Below, piece by piece: positions 1 to 4,707 of a stretch of DNA of 6,742 nucleotides. Source of the DNA: Candidatus Dormiibacterota bacterium (GTDB lineage: Bacteria; Chloroflexota; Dormibacteria; Aeolococcales; Aeolococcaceae); NCBI GenBank assembly GCA_003153215.1, contig PLXL01000261.1, forward strand, positions 1 to 6,742, in the 5' to 3' direction. Below the pieces are notes generated by a model. It did no database searches, was not told the DNA's origin, and saw only the letters and a program-made list of their open reading frames with translations. Both the position numbers and the translations under genes were made by a program. Position 1 is the first letter of the stretch, and every line of letters starts with the position of its first letter.

Positions 1-26
1 GGGGTGGGGGTCACCTGCTCTCCCGT

Positions 27-32
27 ATTATA
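27..32 (-). promoter_or_regulatory. Possible -10 box of a leftward gene leaving the window
   Basis: Read on the minus strand this is a perfect TATAAT hexamer in an otherwise GC-rich context. It is followed by GGGAGAG and then a GTG codon at 14-12, which could start a gene running off the left edge. No convincing -35 box is seen at the right distance. The transcript leader would be only a few bases long. Only four complete codons of the putative gene are inside the window, so it cannot be identified. Confidence 0.25.
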
Positions 33-161
33 GCCGACATTATTCAGCGGTGCTCTGGGATGGCTCTCCGGCGCGCGAACGGCGGCGACGGTGGGGCCGG
101 CGGCGACCTCCGCCGACCGCACCATCATCCGCCTTCCTCATGGATGGCGTCCGCGCTCTTC

Positions 162-178
162 GACCCCGTGCCGGGGTC
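162..178 (-). terminator. Hairpin overlapping the stop codon of the HhH gene
   Basis: GACCCCG and CGGGGTC form a perfect 7-bp stem around a 3-base loop, and the 3' end of the HhH-protein gene (stop at 179-177) lies inside the stem. The position is that of an intrinsic terminator for the Mrr-HhH operon. No run of T follows on the minus strand, so it may only be a stabilising 3' hairpin or a Rho-assisted end. Confidence 0.4.
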
Positions 179-881
179 ACCACCAGAGCAGTTGGTCAAG
201 CTGCAACCGGGTGACTCCCAGCTCCTCCGCTGCCGCTCCCGCCACGCACAAGAGAGCTAGATCGGAACCGTCACCCAGCGGAAAAAGCAGGCTGCCGAGC
301 GCTTCGCGGACCCTGACGTCAGGTTTGATCGCATCCGCCCCACAACGCATCCGCAGGTAGGCGAATGTGGCAATTCCTATCCCCTTGATCGACCCTACAT
401 ACGGTTCGTCGTCTTGATGCCGCTCGAACGGAGCGGCTCCTTCGGCCCAGCTTCGGACAGCCGCGTCGTCATCGAGGCCGTGATCTTGGCGGAACCTTTC
501 AAGGCCGGCGGCCGCTCGCTGAATGACCTCAGCGTCGCCTCGCAGAAACGGGTACGGACGAGTCGCACCAGCTAGGCCGGGCCCGCGCTCCGCGAGTGCT
601 CGGAGTGAGACGGCGTTTGGCGTCAATCTGAATTCGGCTACCAGAGGCAGTACCACGCTCTCGTATCTGCGGCGACGACTCATCACGCAGTCAAAGACCA
701 TCGCGGCCCTCGACCCTGCGTAGACGTTCCCATAGGACGCCGCCCGTTGGGTGGCAACCTCACCTCGGGCGGTCCACTCTGACTGAAGGTTGTTCATGGC
801 AGAAGACCAGCTTGCCGACTTGAGTCGCCTGACGAGCTCGCTGCAAGACAGCGATCCAGTGGCTCTAATTGTCGCCGCCAT
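177..881 (-). CDS. HhH-GPD-like DNA glycosylase-fold protein, Mrr partner
   Basis: This 234-residue protein is not one I can name. Residues about 161-196 resemble the signature of the HhH-GPD base-excision glycosylases (Endo III, MutY, OGG1): a hairpin SIKGIGIATFAYL followed by KPDVRV. The aspartate D188 falls where that superfamily has its catalytic Asp. The lysine that makes bifunctional glycosylase/AP-lyases is replaced by alanine (A171), as expected for a monofunctional glycosylase or a non-catalytic DNA binder. There is no sign of the C-terminal Fe-S cysteine cluster of Endo III/MutY. The N-terminal ~110 residues contain arginine-rich helices and no domain I recognise. The ATG start is supported by a strong AAGGGGG Shine-Dalgarno six bases upstream (888-894), which overlaps the TGA of the upstream Mrr gene. 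That arrangement implies co-transcription and translational coupling. Role inferred: recognising or excising modified bases alongside the Mrr nuclease. It could instead be a repair protein or a purely structural partner. Confidence 0.72.
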   Translation of the reverse strand: MAATIRATGSLSCSELVRRLKSASWSSAMNNLQSEWTARGEVATQRAASYGNVYAGSRAAMVFDCVMSRRRRYESVVLPLVAEFRLTPNAVSLRALAERGPGLAGATRPYPFLRGDAEVIQRAAAGLERFRQDHGLDDDAAVRSWAEGAAPFERHQDDEPYVGSIKGIGIATFAYLRMRCGADAIKPDVRVREALGSLLFPLGDGSDLALLCVAGAAAEELGVTRLQLDQLLWW

Positions 882-887
882 GCTCAG

Positions 888-894
888 CCCCCTT
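888..894 (-). promoter_or_regulatory. Shine-Dalgarno of the HhH gene, overlapping the mrr stop
   Basis: Read on the minus strand this is AAGGGGG, six bases before the ATG at 881. It shares one base with the TGA stop of the Mrr gene (896-894). It fixes the start of the HhH gene and ties its translation to that of the gene upstream. Confidence 0.7.
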
Positions 895-1748
895 CAGATC
901 TCATCGAAGAAGGTGCTGACCACTTCTACGTCTTCCTCGATCCGCTCTCGAGTCTCCACCCCGAGATTGAACTCCTTGAGCAGATCGCACAGACGGTCAC
1001 CGTCGATCAATTCAACTGGCGGAGCGCCATCGCGGGTCGCCTCAATCAGCGCCTCACGAGTGAAGCTGCTCGTCGTGAGCAGAAGGCCTTTCTCGCCGCG
1101 CCCTGACATCGCGCCGCGAAAATCGCGCACGGGACCGGGACCAACGGGATCGGTGTACCGCTTGCACTGGAAGAAGACGGGGAAGCTCACCAACCCTTGC
1201 GACAGTCGGTAGACCCCGACGCCATCGAGACCCCGGTCACCAGAGCGCCCAGTCACCGTGACATTGGTGAATCCAGCCTCGCGAAGAAGACGCTGCGCAA
1301 GGCGCTCAAACGCATCGGAAGTTAGGAGCATAAGACGAGCAATCAAGTCGTCCTTCCAGGTCGTCTCCAGGTCCTGCGTTGCGTCGACGACCTCCTCGCT
1401 GCCCAGTCCCGTCACATTCCCCTTGCGACGAGCTGCGAGAACCACCCGCCACTCTTTGTCAGCAACCAGCACGGACTCCGGTGTCAGGGACCGGCCGTAC
1501 TCGGTCACTGACCAGACCCCGCGAGAGCTGTTGTCTGTGGCCCCTAGCCCCTTGAGGTTGGTCCGCGCCCATGCGAGTCGGTACTCAATTTCAGACCCGC
1601 GCCCGGAGCCGTGGGGCACTGCCTGCTGCTCCTCGGAGAATCCTTCGGCTGGGATCACCTGCTCGTTGATCTCTTGGATCGTTCCAGAGCCACCGAGCTT
1701 CTTGAGCGCATCCAAGACCGGCCAGAGCAGCTCGTGGTAGATCGGCAT
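894..1748 (-). CDS. mrr: Mrr-type restriction endonuclease
   Basis: The 284-residue protein has the two-part architecture of Mrr (E. coli Mrr is about 300 residues). An N-terminal winged-helix Mrr_N domain covers about residues 1-95, starting PIYHELLWPVLDAL and including a YRLAWARTNLKGLG helix. A C-terminal Mrr_cat nuclease domain covers about 138-262. The PD-(D/E)xK-type active site is complete in its Mrr form: E148 in FERLAQRLL, D175 in GRSGDRGLDGVG, and the QxK variant Q194-C-K196 in FFQCKRY. Known Mrr enzymes cleave DNA carrying methylated bases rather than unmodified DNA, so no partner methylase is needed, and none is seen here. I chose the ATG at 1748 because homology begins at that residue. 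The frame stays open to a GTG at 1925, and an in-frame ATG exists at 1790, but the extra N-terminal residues show no domain. The chosen start lacks a clear Shine-Dalgarno. It is first gene of a two-gene operon with the HhH protein. Confidence 0.9.
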   Translation of the reverse strand: MPIYHELLWPVLDALKKLGGSGTIQEINEQVIPAEGFSEEQQAVPHGSGRGSEIEYRLAWARTNLKGLGATDNSSRGVWSVTEYGRSLTPESVLVADKEWRVVLAARRKGNVTGLGSEEVVDATQDLETTWKDDLIARLMLLTSDAFERLAQRLLREAGFTNVTVTGRSGDRGLDGVGVYRLSQGLVSFPVFFQCKRYTDPVGPGPVRDFRGAMSGRGEKGLLLTTSSFTREALIEATRDGAPPVELIDGDRLCDLLKEFNLGVETRERIEEDVEVVSTFFDEI

Positions 1749-1906
1749 GGGAACGTCACGGGCTTGCCGCCGGCGAGGTCGAGGATCCATCGGGCGAAGT
1801 CTAGGCGCCGACCTACGGCCCAGGAGGCGCGAAAGGCCTACATCTGACGCACCGAACATCTCGCCCGAACCTATGATCGCCCAATCTGCTACAGTCCCTT
1901 GGAGTC

Positions 1907-1927
1907 GCGTGCGCACAAGGCGCACGC
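1907..1927. repeat. Perfect 8-bp inverted repeat, possible operator or leader hairpin
   Basis: GCGTGCGC and GCGCACGC are exact reverse complements separated by ACAAG. The repeat lies between the possible -10 element at 1890-1895 and the ribosome-binding site of the small plus-strand gene. It could therefore be an operator for the divergent pair or a stem-loop in the leader of the small gene. Confidence 0.6.
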
Positions 1928-1934
1928 CCGAGAC

Positions 1935-1942
1935 AAAGGGGG
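1935..1942 (+). promoter_or_regulatory. Strong Shine-Dalgarno of the small Cys/His protein
   Basis: AAAGGGGG lies six bases before the ATG at 1949. It is one of the two best ribosome-binding sites in the window and is the main reason to accept so short a gene. Confidence 0.75.
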
Positions 1943-1948
1943 AAGACC

Positions 1949-2101
1949 ATGCCCCACACCGGCGAGAAGTGTCCGACGACCGGAACCTGGCGCGGTGACG
2001 ACGAACACAGGACGGAGATTCACATCAGCGCCGGGGAGACGTTCCCACCCTGCAGCCACTGCCACCGCTCCATCAACTGGACGCTGGTTCGAGCTGCATA
2101 A
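1949..2101 (+). CDS. Small zinc-ribbon-like protein (50 aa)
   Basis: This 50-residue protein has an N-terminal GEKCPTTGTWR segment and a C-terminal FPPCSHCHRSINWTL segment. The pattern resembles a widespread class of ~50-residue bacterial proteins of unknown function, with a Cys-Pro-x-x-Gly turn near the start and a Phe-Pro-Pro-Cys-x-x-Cys knuckle near the end. C8, C35 and C38, with H37/H39 nearby, could bind a metal ion. Whether they do is inference. The start is set by a strong Shine-Dalgarno (1935-1942), and the gene is divergent from the Mrr operon. The stop is TAA. No function can be assigned, and a link to the restriction genes is suggested by position only. Confidence 0.72.
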   Translation: MPHTGEKCPTTGTWRGDDEHRTEIHISAGETFPPCSHCHRSINWTLVRAA

Positions 2102-2150
2102 GAGGTCCGAGGCGGCCAGCCGGCGGAAATCTGAGGGACGTCTGGGCCAC

Positions 2151-2264
2151 TTGCGCACCGCGCCGCCCGAGTGGCTGCTGTACCTCATCCCCGTTCTGCT
2201 GCTCGGCGGCGCGGGCGTGGCTTGCCTTTACCTCTCGCAGCGTTGGCCGAACCGACGGGAATAG
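2151..2264 (+). CDS. Possible single-span membrane microprotein or frameshifted tail
   Basis: From a TTG codon this frame would give 37 residues. It has one strong hydrophobic segment, WLLYLIPVLLLGGAGVACLY, flanked by a charged tail RWPNRRE that suggests a cytoplasmic C-terminus. A GAGGGACG stretch upstream could serve as a ribosome-binding site but is weak. The frame is open far upstream and overlaps the end of the Cys/His protein gene in the +1 frame. The segment may therefore be the lost C-terminal tail of that protein rather than a separate gene. It could also be chance, since GC-rich frames rich in Leu/Val/Ala codons can look like membrane helices. Confidence 0.25.
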   Translation: MRTAPPEWLLYLIPVLLLGGAGVACLYLSQRWPNRRE

Positions 2265-2589
2265 ACGGTCCTCGGGGGGTTGATGGACGGCGCAAGCAGC
2301 ACGGCTTTCTCTCGCCCCATCTGTTAGGCGCGGAGCTAAGAAAGGTGTCGTCAGCCGCAAAGTAGAGCCCCCTGCTCGGAGATCCACTGGGCCTGGGCCG
2401 GCGGCGACTAGACCTCCAGGCCCCGTGGCCAGAGCCGACGCTGTGCCGCGGGGGGAGAGGCGCTGGGACGACCACGGAGGTCTCCCCAGGGCCAAGAGGG
2501 GGGAACTTCATCGTAGAGCTATGGCTGCATCCCGTCCACCTGGCGACCGAGCTCTTCCCGGTTCCCGCGCCCCCGCCGGCTCGTGTCGA

Positions 2590-2612
2590 TGCGCCCCACG
2601 ACGTGGGGCGCA
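2590..2612 (-). terminator. Perfect GC-rich palindrome just after the recombinase gene
   Basis: TGCGCCCCACG and CGTGGGGCGCA are exact 11-bp arms around one central A. As RNA this can fold as a 9-bp stem with a 5-base loop. It begins one base past the recombinase stop codon (2616-2614), the right place for a terminator, and being symmetrical it would fold from either strand. No T-tract follows. It could alternatively be a protein-binding or recombination site next to the recombinase gene. Confidence 0.5.
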
Positions 2613-2613
2613 A

Positions 2614-3645
2614 TCAGCTGAGGTAGCGCTCGACCAGGTAGCTGGGATGGGTGTCCAGGGCCTTGCGGCGGCGGTCGTAGTCGGCCGTGGTGCGGGGGTC
2701 GGCGTGGGCCGCCGCGCGCTGCATGTCCCGGAGGCTGGCCCCCGCGTCCAGGCCCAGAGTGATGAAGCTGTGGCGCAGCTCGTGGGGGTTGAGCGGGGGT
2801 TCGCCGGCGGCGGTGATACCGACCACCCGGCCGAGGCGGTGAGTGATCCGGGCCACCCCGTGGCGGGAGAGCGGATTCCCCTCCGGGTCGTTGATGAGGG
2901 GAGCCTCGGGGGCGCCATGACCCGGCTGCTGGAGCAGGCGATCGAGAGCGTGGCGGGTCCCCGGGGAGAGCGCCTCCACCGAGACCCTCCCGCCCTTGCG
3001 CCGGACGGAGATGGTGCGATGGCCGCGCTCCTCGCCGACATCGGCGATGGTGAGCTGGGCCACCTCGGAGGCGCGCAGCCCGTTGAGGAGGAGGAGGCGG
3101 ATGAGCAGCTCGTCGCGGGGCCCGGCGTCCTCCGCCGCCTCGAGGAGAAGCGCTGCCTCCTCGCGGCCGATCCCGCTCTTCGCCGAGGTGCCAACCGGAG
3201 GCCGCTTGACCCTGAGGGTTGGGACCTTGCCGATGACGCCGGCGTCGACGGCCTCGAGGTAGAAGCCCTGGACCGCGGCCAGCCGACGGCGGGTGGTCCG
3301 GGGCTGGATGCCCTGGCCCTGGAGGGAGAGCACCCAGAGCTCGACCGTGGTGCGGTCGACCTGGAAGAGCCCCACTTCCCGCTCCTTGCACCACTTGCTG
3401 AAGGCCACCACGTCGCGGCAGTACTCGGAGGCGGTGGCGGCCCGGTGGTGGAGCAGGAACCTGCCGAGGATGCGGAGCTCCTCCGAGGCCCCGGGGGCCG
3501 TGGCCGCCAGGGCGGCGAGCTGGAGGATCTCGGGGACCGACTCGGGTAGGGCCGCCAGCGGGAGGCCCATTTTCGCCACTGCTTCGGCCCTGAGCGGCGA
3601 TCCCCGGCCCGCTGCCGGGGTCGGGGGGAGTTCGGCGAGGGCCAT
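2614..3645 (-). CDS. Tyrosine recombinase/integrase, XerC/XerD-like
   Basis: The 343-residue protein is a complete tyrosine site-specific recombinase. These enzymes cut and rejoin DNA through a covalent phosphotyrosine intermediate. Residues about 60-150 form the SAM-like core-binding domain (STASEYCRD-like helix, then a PRTTRRRLAAVQGFY helix). Residues about 158-343 form the catalytic domain. All active-site residues are visible: R191 (GLRASEV), K217 (RRKGGR), H288 and R291 (HELRHSF), H314 (AAHADPRTT) and nucleophile Y323 (TADYDR). Its size and the short, standard domain layout resemble XerC/XerD (about 300 residues) more than large phage integrases. The ATG at 3645 is preferred; the frame stays open to a TTG at 3711, but that codon would fall inside a likely promoter. 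It is divergent from the XRE-ScpB gene. No att site or tRNA end is seen, so its target is unknown. Confidence 0.92.
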   Translation of the reverse strand: MALAELPPTPAAGRGSPLRAEAVAKMGLPLAALPESVPEILQLAALAATAPGASEELRILGRFLLHHRAATASEYCRDVVAFSKWCKEREVGLFQVDRTTVELWVLSLQGQGIQPRTTRRRLAAVQGFYLEAVDAGVIGKVPTLRVKRPPVGTSAKSGIGREEAALLLEAAEDAGPRDELLIRLLLLNGLRASEVAQLTIADVGEERGHRTISVRRKGGRVSVEALSPGTRHALDRLLQQPGHGAPEAPLINDPEGNPLSRHGVARITHRLGRVVGITAAGEPPLNPHELRHSFITLGLDAGASLRDMQRAAAHADPRTTADYDRRRKALDTHPSYLVERYLS

Positions 3646-3657
3646 CGCGGCGGATGT

Positions 3658-3683
3658 TAGCGCAAAACCGGGATTTTGCGCTA
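3658..3683. repeat. Perfect 10-bp inverted repeat, candidate operator
   Basis: TAGCGCAAAA and TTTTGCGCTA are exact reverse complements around a CCGGGA centre. The repeat sits in the 80-base region between the divergent recombinase and XRE-ScpB genes. It covers the expected transcription start of the recombinase promoter at 3683-3711, so a protein bound here would block recombinase transcription. The neighbouring XRE-ScpB protein is the obvious candidate binder. It could instead be a recombinase core site, since Xer-type sites are also short inverted repeats around a 6-8 bp centre. Confidence 0.7.
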
Positions 3684-3711
3684 TTACATGGGATTTACAT
3701 CTGATGCACAA
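3683..3711 (-). promoter_or_regulatory. Candidate recombinase promoter
   Basis: On the minus strand, TTGTGC (3711-3706) and TGTAAT (3688-3683) are separated by exactly 17 bases. The -10 hexamer matches the consensus at five of six positions; the -35 is weak (three of six). This is the most AT-rich stretch in the window. Within it TTACAT occurs twice (3684-3689 and 3695-3700), 11 bp apart or about one helical turn, which may be a second regulator site. No equally good promoter is seen for the plus strand. Confidence 0.45.
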
Positions 3712-3725
3712 TTGAAACCCGGCTG

Positions 3726-4580
3726 ATGTCTGCCTCCCCCGCCCGAGATCACTCCCGCTCCCGATCCCGCCCCGATCCCGGGGTCCTCGGCCGCACCCTC
3801 AAGCAGCGTCGGAAGGCGGTGGGGCTCACTCTCACCCACCTCGCGGAACTCGTCAAGGTCTCGGCGGCCCAGCTCTCCCGGATCGAGACCGGCCGCTCGA
3901 CCCCCAGCTACTCGACCCTCACTAAGCTCCACGAAGCGCTCGGTCTCGACGCCGGCGAGCAGGCTTTCCACGTCCCGCTTCCCCGCCCCGCCCCCGAGGA
4001 CGGGCTTGTCTCCCGACTGGGGGCGCTCCTCGCCGTCCGCCGCGCCCTCCCCCTCGGCGAAGCGAGCCTCCTCCTCGAGGTGTCGATCGCGGGGATCCGG
4101 ACCGCCGTCCCCGAGCTCTCCGCTCGCCTGGCCCCCCTGGGGATGCGGGTCGTCGAGGACTCCCAGACCCTGGCGTTGCTGCCCCACCGGACCCTGGCGC
4201 TCCTCGCCGATCGCGCCGTCGAGGCAGAGACGGTGCCCCGGCTCACCCACCGCCACATCGAGATCCTCTCCATCGTGGTCTTCAACCGCCAGGCGACCCG
4301 GCGGCGCATCGACCAGCTCCGCGGTGTCGACTCCAGCGAGACCGTCGCGCAGCTGGTGGAGTGGGGGCTGCTGCGCCGAACGGGCCGCGACCTCAAGGAC
4401 AGCCGCGCTCACCTCTACCAGGCCACCGCAAAGCTCCTGGAGGTGAGCGGCGCCACCTCCCTCGACGAGCTGCGGGCTCAGCTGCTCGGCATGGTCGATG
4501 GCGATGAGCGGGCCCTCGACCACCCCGCCACCTCCGCGTCCGGAGAGCTAGGGCCGCCTGTCGCCGAGCCACCCAGCTAG
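3726..4580 (+). CDS. XRE-family HTH fused to a ScpB-like double winged-helix protein
   Basis: The 284-residue protein has a basic, Ser/Arg-rich N-terminal tail (1-18). An XRE/Cro-type helix-turn-helix covers about 20-75 (LGRTLKQRRKAVGLTLTHLA, then VSAAQLSRIETGRSTPS). A linker follows, then a region resembling ScpB from about 94 to 254. Within it, 94-158 matches the first winged helix (VSRLGALLAVRRALPLGEA). Residues 172-254 match the second: LTHRHIEILSIVVFNRQATR, RIDQLRGVDSS, LVEWGLLRRTGR, then TSLDEL. ScpB normally bridges the kleisin ScpA and SMC in the bacterial condensin and lacks an HTH. Here the HTH could give it sequence-specific DNA binding. The start is the only in-frame ATG before the HTH, without a clear Shine-Dalgarno. 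The TAG stop is shared with the CTAG flank of the insertion sequence, yet the frame appears undamaged. It could be a regulator that reuses the ScpB fold. Confidence 0.82.
   Translation: MSASPARDHSRSRSRPDPGVLGRTLKQRRKAVGLTLTHLAELVKVSAAQLSRIETGRSTPSYSTLTKLHEALGLDAGEQAFHVPLPRPAPEDGLVSRLGALLAVRRALPLGEASLLLEVSIAGIRTAVPELSARLAPLGMRVVEDSQTLALLPHRTLALLADRAVEAETVPRLTHRHIEILSIVVFNRQATRRRIDQLRGVDSSETVAQLVEWGLLRRTGRDLKDSRAHLYQATAKLLEVSGATSLDELRAQLLGMVDGDERALDHPATSASGELGPPVAEPPS
4577..4580. repeat. Left CTAG flank of the insertion sequence (possible target duplication)
   Basis: CTAG directly precedes the left inverted repeat, and the same four bases directly follow the right one (6287-6290). This is what a 4-bp target duplication would look like. 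CTAG is its own reverse complement, so it could also be the outermost part of the inverted repeats. Its last three bases are the stop codon of the XRE-ScpB gene. Confidence 0.65.
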
Positions 4581-4599
4581 GAAACTGCTGAGCAAGGCG
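4581..4599 (+). repeat. Left terminal inverted repeat
   Basis: GAAACTGCTGAGCAAGGCG matches the reverse complement of the right end at 17 of 19 positions, the first 12 without a break. Weaker matching continues for roughly ten more bases if one gap is allowed. Confidence 0.88.
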
Positions 4600-4707
4600 T
4601 CCTGACGGCCGGGTAGGAAGTGCCGCGAAGGCAGCATCGGCGGCGGCAATGTCTTGCTGGGGCGGATGCGATCGAGGGCAGGCGAGGTGGCGCCCAAGCC
4701 CAGGGCG

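Larger units (their letters stand above)
1749..1948. other. Divergent intergenic region between mrr and the small Cys/His protein
   Basis: About 200 bases separate two divergent start codons, so promoters for both directions should lie here. On the plus strand TGCTACAGT (1887-1895) is a possible extended -10 element, without a convincing -35. No clear leftward promoter stands out. Part of this interval could be coding if Mrr starts upstream of 1748. Confidence 0.45.
2102..2613. other. Gene-poor interval
   Basis: No convincing protein gene or RNA gene is seen over about 510 bases. The exceptions are the possible membrane microprotein at 2151-2264 and the hairpin at 2590-2612. An 8-bp inverted repeat, AGACCTCC (2410-2417) and GGAGGTCT (2476-2483), is separated by 58 bases, and its meaning is unclear. 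Several open frames cross the interval on both strands, but they are Arg/Pro-rich and lack domains or ribosome-binding sites. Confidence 0.5.

Noticed and set aside
1749..1925. 59-residue N-terminal extension of the Mrr protein from a GTG at 1925
   Set aside because: Mrr_N similarity starts at the ATG at 1748. The extension has no domain and would place the start within the 1907-1927 inverted repeat.
2265..2430. Possible structured RNA or riboswitch (a CGCAAAG-like stretch near 2356)
   Set aside because: A few bases recall the c-di-GMP-I core, but I could not pair the required helices, and no gene follows on that strand for it to control.
2425..3549. 374-residue plus-strand open frame opposite the recombinase
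   Set aside because: Shadow of the recombinase gene: Gly/Ala/Asp-rich, no domain, no ribosome-binding site, and it spans the recombinase terminator hairpin.
3602..3620. Perfect 7-bp inverted repeat CCCCGGC/GCCGGGG with a 5-base loop
   Set aside because: It lies inside the recombinase coding region near its start, encoding a Pro/Ala/Gly-rich stretch. Such GC repeats are expected by chance here, and no position-specific role is apparent.
3646..3711. 22-residue N-terminal extension of the recombinase from a TTG at 3711
   Set aside because: The TTG forms part of the likely -35 box and the extension would run through the promoter and palindrome; the ATG at 3645 is more credible.
3684..4523. 279-residue minus-strand open frame opposite the XRE-ScpB gene
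   Set aside because: Antisense to a gene with two recognisable domain regions, and it would run through the divergent promoter region. The product is low-complexity and Glu/Gly-rich.
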